This document shows positions 18,012 through 25,960 of a stretch of 64,000 nucleotides of DNA, one piece after another (the stretch's first letter is position 1; each line of letters starts with the position of its first letter). The notes below the pieces were generated by a model that saw only the letters and a program-made list of their open reading frames with translations, had not been told where the DNA came from and ran no database searches. Source of the stretch: Ruminococcus sp. AM22-13 (GTDB lineage: Bacteria > Bacillota > Clostridia > Lachnospirales > Lachnospiraceae); NCBI RefSeq assembly GCF_003471165.1, contig NZ_QRIL01000002.1, forward strand, positions 124,001 through 188,000, read 5' to 3'. The position numbers and the translations under genes were made by a program.

Positions 18012-18293
18012 CCATTTGAACGTACTATTTGCATAACGCCCTGACTGTACCTCAACATCGATAATTGACTGTCCTGCTTGGGATTGCTTCGTCTCAACTA
18101 CTCCCACTGGCTTTCCATCCACAAATAAAGCATAGTCAACCTCACCTGTACTGGTAGGAAATTCACGAACCGCTACACCAAGAGAAGCTGTAAGATTCAA
18201 TCTTTTCAAATCCTGTATCACCCATCCAGACTGACAAAGCTTATCATCAATCACACAACGTGCTTTTTCTTCCGGTGTCATATCCTTCTTCAT
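18012..18293 (-). pseudogene. hsdR: hsdR remnant: N-terminal 94 codons of a type I restriction endonuclease
   Basis: The translation MTPEEKARCVIDDKLCQSGW...LGVAVREFPTSTGEVDYALF VDGKPVGVVETK is the start of the HsdR nuclease domain (the D...E-x-K residues are visible), continuing to QSGRYANSTFKW. Here, in AAATGGGTTAATG, it runs into hsdM sequence in another frame and stops seven codons later. HsdR proteins are usually around 800-1000 aa, so more than 90 percent is deleted, including the whole helicase part. A plausible promoter survives upstream. Confidence 0.85.
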
Positions 18294-18346
18294 CTCCCTT
18301 ATACATATTCATCATCTATGTAGTACCTTACTCTCTATTAAAAATA

Positions 18347-18375
18347 AGTATATCATCACCCCACATACTTCGCAA
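18347..18375 (-). promoter_or_regulatory. Putative promoter of the hsd remnant
   Basis: On minus TTGCGA (18375-18370), 17 bases, TATACT (18352-18347), about 55 bases ahead of the hsdR fragment. It could still drive the DUF2971-AlbA_2 pair by read-through. Confidence 0.5.
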
Positions 18376-18463
18376 GAACATACGATTTTTTATAATACTC
18401 TTTTTCTTTTCCCCCTCTATTATCCCGCCCAAGAATCAACCACTTACAACTCCCTCGCAGGGC

Positions 18464-18482
18464 ATTTTGCCTCCGGCAAAAT
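18464..18482. repeat. Small perfect hairpin
   Basis: ATTTTGCC (18464-18471), loop TCC, GGCAAAAT (18475-18482), extended partly by GGG/CCC. It lies beside the large inverted repeat in a stretch without genes (18294-18790). Confidence 0.6.
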
Positions 18483-18518
18483 CCCCAGACATACATCTTT
18501 TTCCACGTCCAGTAACCA

Positions 18519-18725
18519 GCGCAGACAAATAGTTTCTTTCGTGTGCATTTGCAGAATACTTAGATATTCTTAGGTATCAAAAATCCGCGTTATGAGAAGA
18601 AAAGTCCTTTGTCTGAGCGCAAGCGAGTAATCCAGACTTTTCTTCTCATGCTTTTAGCGGATTTTTGATACCTTAGAATATCTTAGTATCCGAAACCGCA
18701 CACGAAAGAAACTATTTGTCTGCGC
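18519..18725. repeat. 207-bp imperfect inverted repeat (long palindromic intergenic element)
   Basis: The outer 28 bases (18519-18546 and 18698-18725) are perfect reverse complements, beginning GCGCAGACAAATAGTTTC. After a short mismatch the arms match again over AGATATTCTTAGG/CCTTAGAATATCT, TATCAAAAATCCGC/GCGGATTTTTGATA and TGAGAAGAAAAGTC/GACTTTTCTTCTCA. The unpaired centre is about 28 bases. It has no coding potential and would form a very long hairpin in RNA from either strand. Confidence 0.85.
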
Positions 18726-18740
18726 GTCCCCCCACCCACG

Positions 18741-18782
18741 AAAAAAGCAGCCCCTTTCCCTTCCGAAAGAAACTGCTTTTTT
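18741..18782. terminator. Terminator after the cytidylate-kinase-like gene
   Basis: AAAAAAGCAG and CTGCTTTTTT flank a stem TTTC...GAAA; on minus the stem ends in a run of T. It closes the liv operon. Confidence 0.8.
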
Positions 18783-18790
18783 CCATCCTT

Positions 18791-19414
18791 TTATTTAATT
18801 CCCATAACCTCCATCTGCGCCAGAATCGCATCCACACACTTCTCAAATCCCAGCTTTCCTGAATTCAGGCACAGATCATAATTTGTCGCATCACTCCAGT
18901 CCCCGCCTGCAAATTTACGATAATAATCCTGTTTTCTCTTATCATCTTTGCGAAGGAACTTCTCAATTTCCTCATCACCACCGCTAATCTTCTCTCTGGA
19001 CTTCTCAACACGGAATTCCCATGGTGCATGAATAAATACTCTCAGTGTATTCGGTCTGTCTCTGAACACATAATTCACGCATCGTCCCACGATTACGCAT
19101 GGCTCCTTCTCAGCCAGATCATTCGCAACCTTTGCCTGATAATTAAAAATATTCTCATCAGAAATAAATCCCTTCTGATCCGGTGCTATCAGTGCCCCTT
19201 TATAAAGACCGGTCTTATTAAACAGTGACGCTTTTACTTTTGTCCCTTCTTCAACCTGACCAAATAACTTCACATCAATACCGCTCTCATCTGAAGCCAT
19301 CTGAATGATCTCTTTACCATAAAAAGGAACTCCCAATCTCTTAGCCAACATCTGGCCAACTGTACGTCCACCGCTTCCATACTGTCTCGCAATGGTAATT
19401 ACAAAATTCTCCAT
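18791..19414 (-). CDS. Cytidylate kinase-like family protein
   Basis: 207 aa. A P-loop-like start (ITIARQYGSGGRTVGQMLAKRL) followed by FYGKEIIQMASDESG and VIVGRCVNYVF fits the cytidylate-kinase-like family (PF13189), common in Clostridia and distinct from the essential Cmk. The LID-type region RVEKSREKISGG is present. Whether it phosphorylates CMP is not established. It follows livF by 14 bases and shares the terminator, so it is a member of the branched-chain amino acid transporter operon, an association without obvious metabolic logic. Confidence 0.85.
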   Translation of the reverse strand: MENFVITIARQYGSGGRTVGQMLAKRLGVPFYGKEIIQMASDESGIDVKLFGQVEEGTKVKASLFNKTGLYKGALIAPDQKGFISDENIFNYQAKVANDLAEKEPCVIVGRCVNYVFRDRPNTLRVFIHAPWEFRVEKSREKISGGDEEIEKFLRKDDKRKQDYYRKFAGGDWSDATNYDLCLNSGKLGFEKCVDAILAQMEVMGIK

Positions 19415-19428
19415 AAAACCCCTCCTGT

Positions 19429-20139
19429 TTATTCTCCAAGATAAGCCTTCTGAACAGACTCATCATGAAGAAGATCACTTGCCTTACCTTCCAGTGTAAT
19501 CCTTCCGGTCTCAAGAACATAAGCTCTGTCAGCAATAGAAAGAGCCTTCTTCGCATTCTGCTCAACCAGAAGAACCGTTGTTCCACTCTCACTTACCTCT
19601 TTAATAATATCAAAGATCTCATTTACAAAGATTGGTGAAAGACCCATGGACGGCTCGTCCATCAGAATGATCTTTGGCTGACTCATCAGCGCACGTCCCA
19701 TAGCGAGCATCTGCTGCTCACCACCACTTAAGGTACCTGCTGTCTGATTCTGACGTTCCTTCAAACGTGGAAAACGTTTATACACTTTCTCAATGGTCGC
19801 ATCAATCTCATTTTTATCAGATCTTGTAAAAGCACCCATCTTCAGATTCTGAAGAACAGTCATATTTGCAAACACACGTCTTCCTTCCGGAACATGTGCC
19901 ATACCCATTGTTACGATTTTGTGAGGCGGAACCTTTGTGATATCCTGTCCGTCATAAATAATATGTCCTGATTTTGCACGAAGAAGCCCGGTCACTGTAT
20001 GCAGAGTAGTAGTCTTGCCTGCACCATTGGCACCGATCAGCGCAATAACCTCACCTTCATTTACAGAGAAAGAAACACCCTTCAATGCCTGAATCATTCC
20101 ATAATAAACCTGTATGTCCTGTACTTCCAGTAATGCCAT
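19429..20139 (-). CDS. livF: Branched-chain amino acid ABC transporter ATPase LivF
   Basis: 236 aa. Walker A GANGAGKTT (about residue 37), signature TLSGGEQQML, Walker B IILMDEPSMGLSP and the switch His replaced as in LivF (LLLVEQNAKKAL). One of the two nucleotide-binding subunits of the high-affinity leucine/isoleucine/valine importer. It starts 12 bases after livG with a GGAGAGA ribosome site. C-terminal ILHDESVQKAYLGE-type ending (LLHDESVQKAYLGE) is typical. Confidence 0.95.
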   Translation of the reverse strand: MALLEVQDIQVYYGMIQALKGVSFSVNEGEVIALIGANGAGKTTTLHTVTGLLRAKSGHIIYDGQDITKVPPHKIVTMGMAHVPEGRRVFANMTVLQNLKMGAFTRSDKNEIDATIEKVYKRFPRLKERQNQTAGTLSGGEQQMLAMGRALMSQPKIILMDEPSMGLSPIFVNEIFDIIKEVSESGTTVLLVEQNAKKALSIADRAYVLETGRITLEGKASDLLHDESVQKAYLGE

Positions 20140-20151
20140 CTGTCTCTCCTC

Positions 20152-20910
20152 CTATTCTCCAAGATATGCCTTGATAACTTCCGGATCATGGAGCACATCT
20201 GAAGTCTTGCCCTGTCTCAGAACATGACCAAAGTTCAGCACAGTCAGTTCCTCACAGATACCTGAAACCAGCTTCATATCATGCTCGATCAGAAGAATGG
20301 TCATATCAAAGTTATCACGAACAAAACGGATGGTATCCATCAGTTCCTCAGTTTCATTAGGGTTCATACCAGCAGCCGGCTCATCCAGAAGAAGAAGCTT
20401 CGGCTTTGTTGCCAGTGCTCTAGCAATCTCCAACTTTCTCTGTTTACCATAAGGAAGGTTGGATGCAAGGATATCTGCCTCTTTGTCCAGATCAAACACC
20501 TTCAGAAGTTTCATGGCTTCCTCATTCATGGTCTTCTCAACCTTAAAGTATTTCGGAGTATGTACAATACTTGTAAAAAGGCTGTATTTATCATGATTGT
20601 GAAGTCCTGCCTTTACATTGTCCAGCACACTCATCTGATGGAACAGACGGATATTCTGGAATGTTCTGGCAATTCCCGCTTTGTTGATATCAATGGTACT
20701 CTTTCCGGTGATATCCTGTCCGTCCAGATTGATAATTCCCTCATCCGGCTTATACACACCTGTAAGAAGATTAAAGATTGTAGTCTTACCGGCACCGTTC
20801 GGACCGATCAGACCATAAAGCTGTCCTTTCTCGATGGAGACATGGAAATCATCCACTGCATGAAGACCGCCGAATGAAATATTTAAATGATTTACTTCCA
20901 GCAATGCCAT
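20152..20910 (-). CDS. livG: Branched-chain amino acid ABC transporter ATPase LivG
   Basis: 252 aa. Walker A GPNGAGKTT (about residue 36), the long family-specific insert with ARTFQNIRLFHQMSVLDNV, Walker B LLLLDEPAAGMNP, and the switch His in LLIEHDMKLV. Its signature loop reads LPYGKQRKLEIARA, the LivG variant of LSGGQ. It forms the ATPase heterodimer with LivF and contacts LivH/LivM. It lies three bases after livM. Confidence 0.95.
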   Translation of the reverse strand: MALLEVNHLNISFGGLHAVDDFHVSIEKGQLYGLIGPNGAGKTTIFNLLTGVYKPDEGIINLDGQDITGKSTIDINKAGIARTFQNIRLFHQMSVLDNVKAGLHNHDKYSLFTSIVHTPKYFKVEKTMNEEAMKLLKVFDLDKEADILASNLPYGKQRKLEIARALATKPKLLLLDEPAAGMNPNETEELMDTIRFVRDNFDMTILLIEHDMKLVSGICEELTVLNFGHVLRQGKTSDVLHDPEVIKAYLGE

Positions 20911-20913
20911 AGC

Positions 20914-21969
20914 TTATGCCTCCTTTTTCTTAAATCTGCTTAAAAAACGCTCTCTCATCTCAATCGCCTTCGGTGCCCAGTTGATAAGCATCATAACGAT
21001 CAGTACGATTGCGTAGAACAGCATACGATAATCGCTCAGTCCACGAAGAAGCTCTGGAAGGAGATTCAGAATTACTGCCGCGATGATAGAACCACGCATA
21101 TTTCCGATACCGCCAAGAACGACAAATACCAGGAACATAATAGACATGTTATATCCGAAATTCTTCGGAAGTGCTGTTAAAGTTGCGAGGTTATGAGCAT
21201 AAAGCACACCACCGATACCGGCCAGCGCTGCAGAAATTGCAAATGCTTTCAGTTTGTACTTTGTAATATCAATACCGATAGATTCTGCTGCGATACGGTT
21301 ATCACGGATTGCCATGATTGCACGTCCGTCACGTGAATTGATCAGGTTCAGAACCACAAATAAAGTAACCAGAATCAGAACCACACCAATCGTAAATGTT
21401 GACTGTCTCGGTGTACCTGTGATACCCATAGCGCCACTGATGATCATCTTTCCGTCAGGTTCCATACCCAGAGACATCTGGTCTTTCATGGAAAAATGAA
21501 TTCCGTTACTGTCGATTCCCACATAAAGAACATTGATGATATTCTTAATGATCTCACCAAATGCCAGTGTTACGATAGCAAGATAGTCACCTTTCAGACG
21601 AAGCACAGGAATACCGATCAGGAATCCGAAGATACCTGCACACACAGCTCCGATGATCAGAGCAATGAAGAAACGAAGCCCTGCATTTGTAAATGTGTCC
21701 ATAGTTGCCTTTGTAAATGCTGCACTGGTGAATGCACCGATACACATAAATCCGGCATGGCCAAGACTTAACTCACCCAGGATACCAACCGTCAGGTTCA
21801 GGGAAAGTGCCAGAATAATATATACACAAAGGGGCACCAGCAGACCCTGCATCAGGTTGGAAAGCAGATTCCCTGCAATCAGTCCCTGTACGATCAGATA
21901 TGCTGCAAGAACCATTCCGTATGTAATGAGATTGCTTTTTGTTGTTTTGTTTAATTTCTTCTTTTCCAT
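20914..21969 (-). CDS. livM: Branched-chain amino acid ABC transporter permease LivM
   Basis: 351 aa with about nine to ten hydrophobic helices. The family stretch LSLNLTVGILGELSLGHAGF and the ATPase-contact loop DNRIAAESIGIDITKYKL are clear. I place the start at the ATG at 21969, seven bases after GAGGTG and ten bases past the livH stop; an upstream in-frame start would overlap livH by 29 bases without a ribosome site. Confidence 0.92.
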   Translation of the reverse strand: MEKKKLNKTTKSNLITYGMVLAAYLIVQGLIAGNLLSNLMQGLLVPLCVYIILALSLNLTVGILGELSLGHAGFMCIGAFTSAAFTKATMDTFTNAGLRFFIALIIGAVCAGIFGFLIGIPVLRLKGDYLAIVTLAFGEIIKNIINVLYVGIDSNGIHFSMKDQMSLGMEPDGKMIISGAMGITGTPRQSTFTIGVVLILVTLFVVLNLINSRDGRAIMAIRDNRIAAESIGIDITKYKLKAFAISAALAGIGGVLYAHNLATLTALPKNFGYNMSIMFLVFVVLGGIGNMRGSIIAAVILNLLPELLRGLSDYRMLFYAIVLIVMMLINWAPKAIEMRERFLSRFKKKEA

Positions 21970-21979
21970 GTCTGCCACC

Positions 21980-22867
21980 TCACACTTTCTCCTGAATGTT
22001 CTTACCAAGAATACCGGTAGGTTTCACAACCAGAACCACGATCAGAACACCGAATACAATGGCATCTGCCATCTGTGAAGAGATATATGCTTTACCAAAA
22101 ATCTCCAGGATACCCAGAACAATACCACCGATAAAAGCACCCGGAATAGATCCGATACCGCCGAATACTGCCGCAACAAATGCCTTGATACCAGGCATGG
22201 CACCTGTATATGGTGTCAGGGACGGATATGCGGAACAGAGAAGCACACCTGCGATGGCTGCAAGTCCGGAACCGATTGCAAAAGTAACGGAGATTGTTTT
22301 GTTTACGTTAATACCCATCAACTGGGCAGCACCTTTATCCTCAGATACGGCAAGCATTGCCTGTCCTGTTTTTGTCTTGCTGATAAAAAGCATCAGACCT
22401 GCCATGATCAGGATACCGCCGATAATGGTTACGATGGTTACACCTGTAATCACGATAGAACCACCTGCAAGTTTCAGGGATGGAAGGCTGATCACGTTAC
22501 TGAATGATTTGGTATCTGCTCCCCAGATTAGAAGGGCTACATTCTGAAGCAGGTAGCTGACACCGATGGCTGTGATCAGAACAGCCAGAGGTGAAGCTGC
22601 ATTACGCAGTGGTCGATACGCAACGCCTTCGATCACAACGCCCATGAGTGTACAGATGATAATGGACAGCAGGATAGCTAAAATCGGATTTAATCCCATG
22701 CCGCTGACTGCGACATAAACTACATAAGAGCCGACCATGATAACATCTCCATGAGCAAAATTCAGCATTTTAGCGATTCCATATACCATGGTATAACCAA
22801 GGGCGATGATCGCATATACACTTCCGAGGCTGATACCACTGATAAGATATGATATAAAACTACTCAT
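21980..22867 (-). CDS. livH: Branched-chain amino acid ABC transporter permease LivH
   Basis: 295 aa, mostly hydrophobic. Typical LivH start SYLISGISLGSVYAIIALGY followed by TMVYGIAKMLNFAHGD; the EAA-like loop SEDKGAAQLMGINVNKTI contacts the ATPases. Second gene of the operon, separated from livJ by a 249-base gap containing a strong hairpin. Confidence 0.95.
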   Translation of the reverse strand: MSSFISYLISGISLGSVYAIIALGYTMVYGIAKMLNFAHGDVIMVGSYVVYVAVSGMGLNPILAILLSIIICTLMGVVIEGVAYRPLRNAASPLAVLITAIGVSYLLQNVALLIWGADTKSFSNVISLPSLKLAGGSIVITGVTIVTIIGGILIMAGLMLFISKTKTGQAMLAVSEDKGAAQLMGINVNKTISVTFAIGSGLAAIAGVLLCSAYPSLTPYTGAMPGIKAFVAAVFGGIGSIPGAFIGGIVLGILEIFGKAYISSQMADAIVFGVLIVVLVVKPTGILGKNIQEKV

Positions 22868-23003
22868 AGAAGTCTTTCCTTTCTTATATTTAAATAATTT
22901 TATTGTGTGTAAAACTGGCAGATTTGCCTTTAGCGAAATCTGTCTTGTTTATTTTGCCAAAAGTAAATCTGTCATTAACGCATTAATGTGATAACGTATT
23001 AGG

Positions 23004-23040
23004 CAACAGGGCTGTCTGGATAATTCAGACAGCCCCGTTG
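23004..23040 (-). terminator. Intercistronic hairpin between livJ and livH
   Basis: CAACAGGGCTGTCTG (23004-23018) pairs with CAGACAGCCCCGTTG (23026-23040), one mismatch, loop of seven. On minus no T-run follows, so it looks like an mRNA stabiliser or partial attenuator that lets livJ be expressed above livHMGF. Confidence 0.6.
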
Positions 23041-23116
23041 GCATACAAACCATTGTCCACTTTAGGAACAATCGCATTTTATTTCTTATGAAATCTTTTC
23101 AGTTATTCCGATTTCA

Positions 23117-24271
23117 TTACTCCATTGCTGCGTAAGCACCATCTTTGATCTCTACAGCTTTCGGAGCTTTGTTTGGCTCACCGTCTTCTGTCCATGTGAT
23201 CTCGTCACCTGTAACACCTTCCAGTGTGATCTCGGTCATGCCTTTTTCAAGTGCTGCACAGATATCTGCAACATCCATGTCTGCTTTTACATCTTCTTTT
23301 TCTGCTGCTGCTTTGATTGCGTATACTGCATCATAAGCATCTGCTGCGAACTGGTTTGGTGTGTCTTTGTAAGCATCTTTATATGCTTTTACAAAGTTCT
23401 GGGTTTTCTCATCTGTAGAATCTGCTGCAAATGGTGTAAGAAGCATCAGACCTTCTGCAAGAGATGTATCAAAGTTTTCTACACCAAGGATACCGTCCAT
23501 ACCATCGCATCCGAAGAATTTAGTTTCAAATCCCATGCTGTCTGCCTGTGCAAGGATCAGGGAAGCTTCTGTATAATAAATTGGAAGGAATACTAATTCA
23601 GCACCGCCGTCTTTTGCTTTCTGAAGCTGTACGGAGAAGTCTTTATTGTTATCAGCAGTGAATGCTTCAGAGGAAACGATCTCAATACCCTGATTAGCTG
23701 CTTCTGCTGTGAAGTTCTGTGTGATACCTGATGAATATACATCAGAGCTGTCATAGATAATAGCTACTTTTGTAGCAAGTTTATGCTCTCCAATGTACTG
23801 AGCCGCTGCAGTACCCTGGTTCGGGTCAGAGAAGCATACACGGAATACGTTCGGGTTAGCAACACACTCTGTTGCAGATCCGGATGGGGTGAGCTGGAAC
23901 ATATTGTCTGCTGCTGTTTCATTTGCTACAGCTACACAAGGTGTGGAAGTAACTGTACCAACCAGAATGTTCATTCCCCAGTCTTTTAATGCATTGTAAG
24001 CGTTCAGGGATTTCTCTGCATCGTTCTCATCATCTTCGAATTTGAACTCTACCTGATATCCATTGATACCGCCGTCTTCGTTTACTTCGTTGATAGCAAG
24101 TTCTGTTGCATTCTTTACAGCCTGTCCGTAGATTGCTGCTGCTCCGGTTACAGGTCCGATTCCACCGATCTTAAATGTAGCATCATCAGCAAATACAGAT
24201 ACAGGTGCAACTGTTGTCATTACCATTGCTGCTGCCGCAGTAACACTAAGAATTTTTTTCAGGTTTTTCAT
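23117..24271 (-). CDS. livJ: Branched-chain amino acid ABC transporter substrate-binding protein LivJ
   Basis: 384 aa. A signal peptide (LSVTAAAAMVMTTVAPVSVFA, probable cleavage VFA/DD) is followed by FKIGGIGPVTGAAAIYGQA, DDENDAEKSLNAYNAL, GTVTSTPCVAVAN and VAIIYDSSDVYSSGI, the pattern of Leu/Ile/Val-binding proteins. Unlike most monoderm binding proteins there is no lipobox cysteine after the signal. AAGGAGGA lies about seven bases before the ATG. It is the first and probably most expressed gene of the operon; a promoter and a leader hairpin are seen upstream. Confidence 0.93.
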   Translation of the reverse strand: MKNLKKILSVTAAAAMVMTTVAPVSVFADDATFKIGGIGPVTGAAAIYGQAVKNATELAINEVNEDGGINGYQVEFKFEDDENDAEKSLNAYNALKDWGMNILVGTVTSTPCVAVANETAADNMFQLTPSGSATECVANPNVFRVCFSDPNQGTAAAQYIGEHKLATKVAIIYDSSDVYSSGITQNFTAEAANQGIEIVSSEAFTADNNKDFSVQLQKAKDGGAELVFLPIYYTEASLILAQADSMGFETKFFGCDGMDGILGVENFDTSLAEGLMLLTPFAADSTDEKTQNFVKAYKDAYKDTPNQFAADAYDAVYAIKAAAEKEDVKADMDVADICAALEKGMTEITLEGVTGDEITWTEDGEPNKAPKAVEIKDGAYAAME

Positions 24272-24390
24272 AATAAAATCCTCCTTATTTTTGGCCAGCC
24301 CATTTATCCCTCTTACACCTCTGTTACAATCCGCCCCACTTTATTTCCGCAAGATCGATCATTATGTACAGGAACTGAAAATGTAACAAA

Positions 24391-24420
24391 AGCCAACTGG
24401 GTTCCCAGCCGGCCTTGGCT
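24391..24420 (-). promoter_or_regulatory. Hairpin in the livJ leader
   Basis: On minus AGCCAA (24420-24415) and TTGGCT (24396-24391) enclose CTGGG-AA-CCCAG, followed by TTTGTT. Its position about 30 bases after the predicted start point suggests an attenuator, but no leader peptide or antiterminator fold is evident to me. It lies in the 24272-24794 gap together with the promoter and terminators listed. Confidence 0.5.
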
Positions 24421-24452
24421 TTCACTGACGCTTTATTATGTTGATGTTTTAA

Positions 24453-24481
24453 ATTATAACACTATACATTTTACCATGCAA
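24453..24481 (-). promoter_or_regulatory. Putative livJ promoter
   Basis: On minus TTGCAT (24481-24476), 17 bases, TATAAT (24458-24453). The same TTGCAT -35 occurs at the licT promoter. Confidence 0.75.
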
Positions 24482-24659
24482 GTGATATTTTATTAAAATT
24501 TAAGATTTGTTCCGTCTTGCATGGACACTTGACCGTATTGCGCATTCATTTTTTGTGCATTTTTACTCTTTTTAGTCATTTTGTCAATTTTTTTATTACT
24601 GTAACCGTACTTACCCAGATGGTATGATCTGGTTTTCCGGAAGCACAAGAAAGAATCCT

Positions 24660-24676
24660 GCCCGGAGGGCTTTTTT
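24660..24676 (+). terminator. Small terminator-like hairpin
   Basis: GCCC (24660-24663), GGA, GGGC (24667-24670), then six T. No plus-strand gene precedes it, so its role is unclear. Confidence 0.35.
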
Positions 24677-24719
24677 ATGTTATAGGAACATTACGAAGTA
24701 ATTTCCTATAACCATAAAT

Positions 24720-24760
24720 AAAAAGGTACACATGAAAGCCTTAAGCTTCCTATGTGTACC
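24720..24760 (-). terminator. Terminator of the infC-rpmI-rplT operon
   Basis: On minus GGTACACAT (24760-24752) pairs with ATGTGTACC (24733-24725), inner GAAGC/GCTTT pairing, then TTTTT. It ends the ribosomal operon about 35 bases after rplT. Confidence 0.85.
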
Positions 24761-24794
24761 TCTTCTGGTTTCTGATTCAGCTTATCAAATATAA

Positions 24795-25151
24795 TTAAGC
24801 GATTGCTTTTTTAGCGATCTCAGCAAGTGCTGCAAATCCTTCTGCATCGTTTACTGCAAGTTCAGCAAGCATCTTTCTGTTGATGTCGATGTTTGCAACT
24901 TTAAGTCCGTGCATCAATTTGCTGTAGGATAATCCGTTCATTCTTGCTGCAGCGTTGATACGTGCGATCCAGAGCTGTCTGAACTGACGTTTTTTCTGCT
25001 TTCTTCCTGCATAGGAGCTAGCAAGTGCTCTCATTACAGACTGTTTAGCAACTCTATACTGTTTGGAACGGGCTCCTCTGTAACCTTTTGCCAGTTTTAA
25101 TGTACGATTATGTTTCTTCTTTGCGTTTAATCCGCCTTTAATTCTTGCCAT
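24795..25151 (-). CDS. rplT: 50S ribosomal protein L20
   Basis: 118 aa, full length. Begins [20 protein letters not shown] and carries the conserved [20 protein letters not shown] and [19 protein letters not shown] segments ([16 protein letters not shown]). It binds 23S rRNA early in 50S assembly and, in Firmicutes, represses its own operon by binding the infC leader. Third gene after infC and rpmI. Confidence 0.98.
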   Translation of the reverse strand: MARIKGGLNAKKKHNRTLKLAKGYRGARSKQYRVAKQSVMRALASSYAGRKQKKRQFRQLWIARINAAARMNGLSYSKLMHGLKVANIDINRKMLAELAVNDAEGFAALAEIAKKAIA

Positions 25152-25206
25152 TTCTTAAATTTCCTCCTGTTCGTCTATCTCGATAAATACTTAGTTTAAC
25201 CGCATT

Positions 25207-25404
25207 TTATAAATATGGTAATGCTTTCTTCATGCTCTTAACATTAGTAGAATCAACAACAGTAGATTTTCTCAGATTTCTTTTTCTCTTCTGAGATTTC
25301 TTTGTTAAGATATGGCTCTTATAAGCTTTATTTCTTACTAACTTTCCTGTACCTGTTTTTTTGAAACGTTTTGCTGCTGCTCTACAAGTTTTAATTTTTG
25401 GCAT
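25207..25404 (-). CDS. rpmI: 50S ribosomal protein L35
   Basis: 65 aa, full length: [20 protein letters not shown] and [18 protein letters not shown] are diagnostic. Most bacterial L35 proteins read MPKMKTHRGAAKRF; here the cysteine and IK replace TH and MK, a minor variation seen in Clostridia. AAGGAGGA is six to seven bases upstream. Confidence 0.98.
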   Translation of the reverse strand: MPKIKTCRAAAKRFKKTGTGKLVRNKAYKSHILTKKSQKRKRNLRKSTVVDSTNVKSMKKALPYL

Positions 25405-25439
25405 TGTAATTTCCTCCTTAAACTGTATCTCTATTATAT

Positions 25440-25946
25440 TTAACGCTTTTCCGTTAAAAACATGGTCATGCTTCTGCCTTCAACCTTCGGTGCCTTCTCC
25501 ACTGTTGCCACGTCTGCAAGCTGTTCTGCAAAATCATCGAGTACATGTTTGCTACTTGCCATATGTGCCATCTCTCTACCACGGAAACGTAAGGTTACCT
25601 TTACTCTGTCACCCTTGGAGAGGAACTTTCTGGCGGCGTTGACTTTCGTATTCAGGTCATTGGTATCAATGTTTGGAGAAAGTCGCACTTCTTTGACATC
25701 GATGGTCTTCTGCTTCTTCTTGGCTTCTTTTTCTTTTCTTGCAAGCTCGTAACGATATTTACCATAATCGATAATCTTACATACCGGTGGTTTCGCCTGC
25801 GGGGCAATTTTTACCAGGTCAAGCCCTGCCTCCTGAGCTTTGAACATTGCTTCTTTCGCGGACATGATTCCAAGCTGTTCTCCGTCCGAACCGATTAAGC
25901 GTACCTCTTTGTCTCTGATCTGTTCGTTAATCATTAAATTGCTAAT
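25440..25946 (-). CDS. infC: Translation initiation factor IF-3 with AUU start codon
   Basis: 168 aa. N-domain [23 protein letters not shown], linker rich in Lys/Glu, C-domain [18 protein letters not shown] and [13 protein letters not shown]. The GGAGGT ribosome site (25960-25955) lies 20 bases before the first ATG (25934), too far, but eight bases before an in-frame ATT (25946-25944). The resulting N-terminus [11 protein letters not shown] parallels B. subtilis IF-3, which also starts at AUU. AUU starts on infC are a known autoregulation device because IF-3 itself discriminates against them. Confidence 0.93.
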   Translation of the reverse strand: MSNLMINEQIRDKEVRLIGSDGEQLGIMSAKEAMFKAQEAGLDLVKIAPQAKPPVCKIIDYGKYRYELARKEKEAKKKQKTIDVKEVRLSPNIDTNDLNTKVNAARKFLSKGDRVKVTLRFRGREMAHMASSKHVLDDFAEQLADVATVEKAPKVEGRSMTMFLTEKR

Positions 25947-25960
25947 TGTAGTGCACCTCC

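Noticed and set aside
18260..18532. A 90-codon open frame on plus opposite the hsd remnant promoter
   Set aside because: Low-complexity Ser/Pro/Phe/Ile composition, overlaps the hsdR fragment and the inverted repeat, no ribosome site and no family resemblance.
18519..18725. Tandem tRNA or riboswitch
   Set aside because: No cloverleaf, no CCA/T-loop sequence and no known aptamer signature; the simple explanation is one long inverted repeat.
14371..18790. Integrative element with attachment sites
   Set aside because: I looked for an integrase, a relaxase and direct repeats at the borders of the island and found none; the border structures are inverted, not direct, repeats.
24272..24450. T-box or amino-acid riboswitch ahead of livJ
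   Set aside because: No T-box sequence or specifier stem could be found, and the only strong structure is one hairpin.
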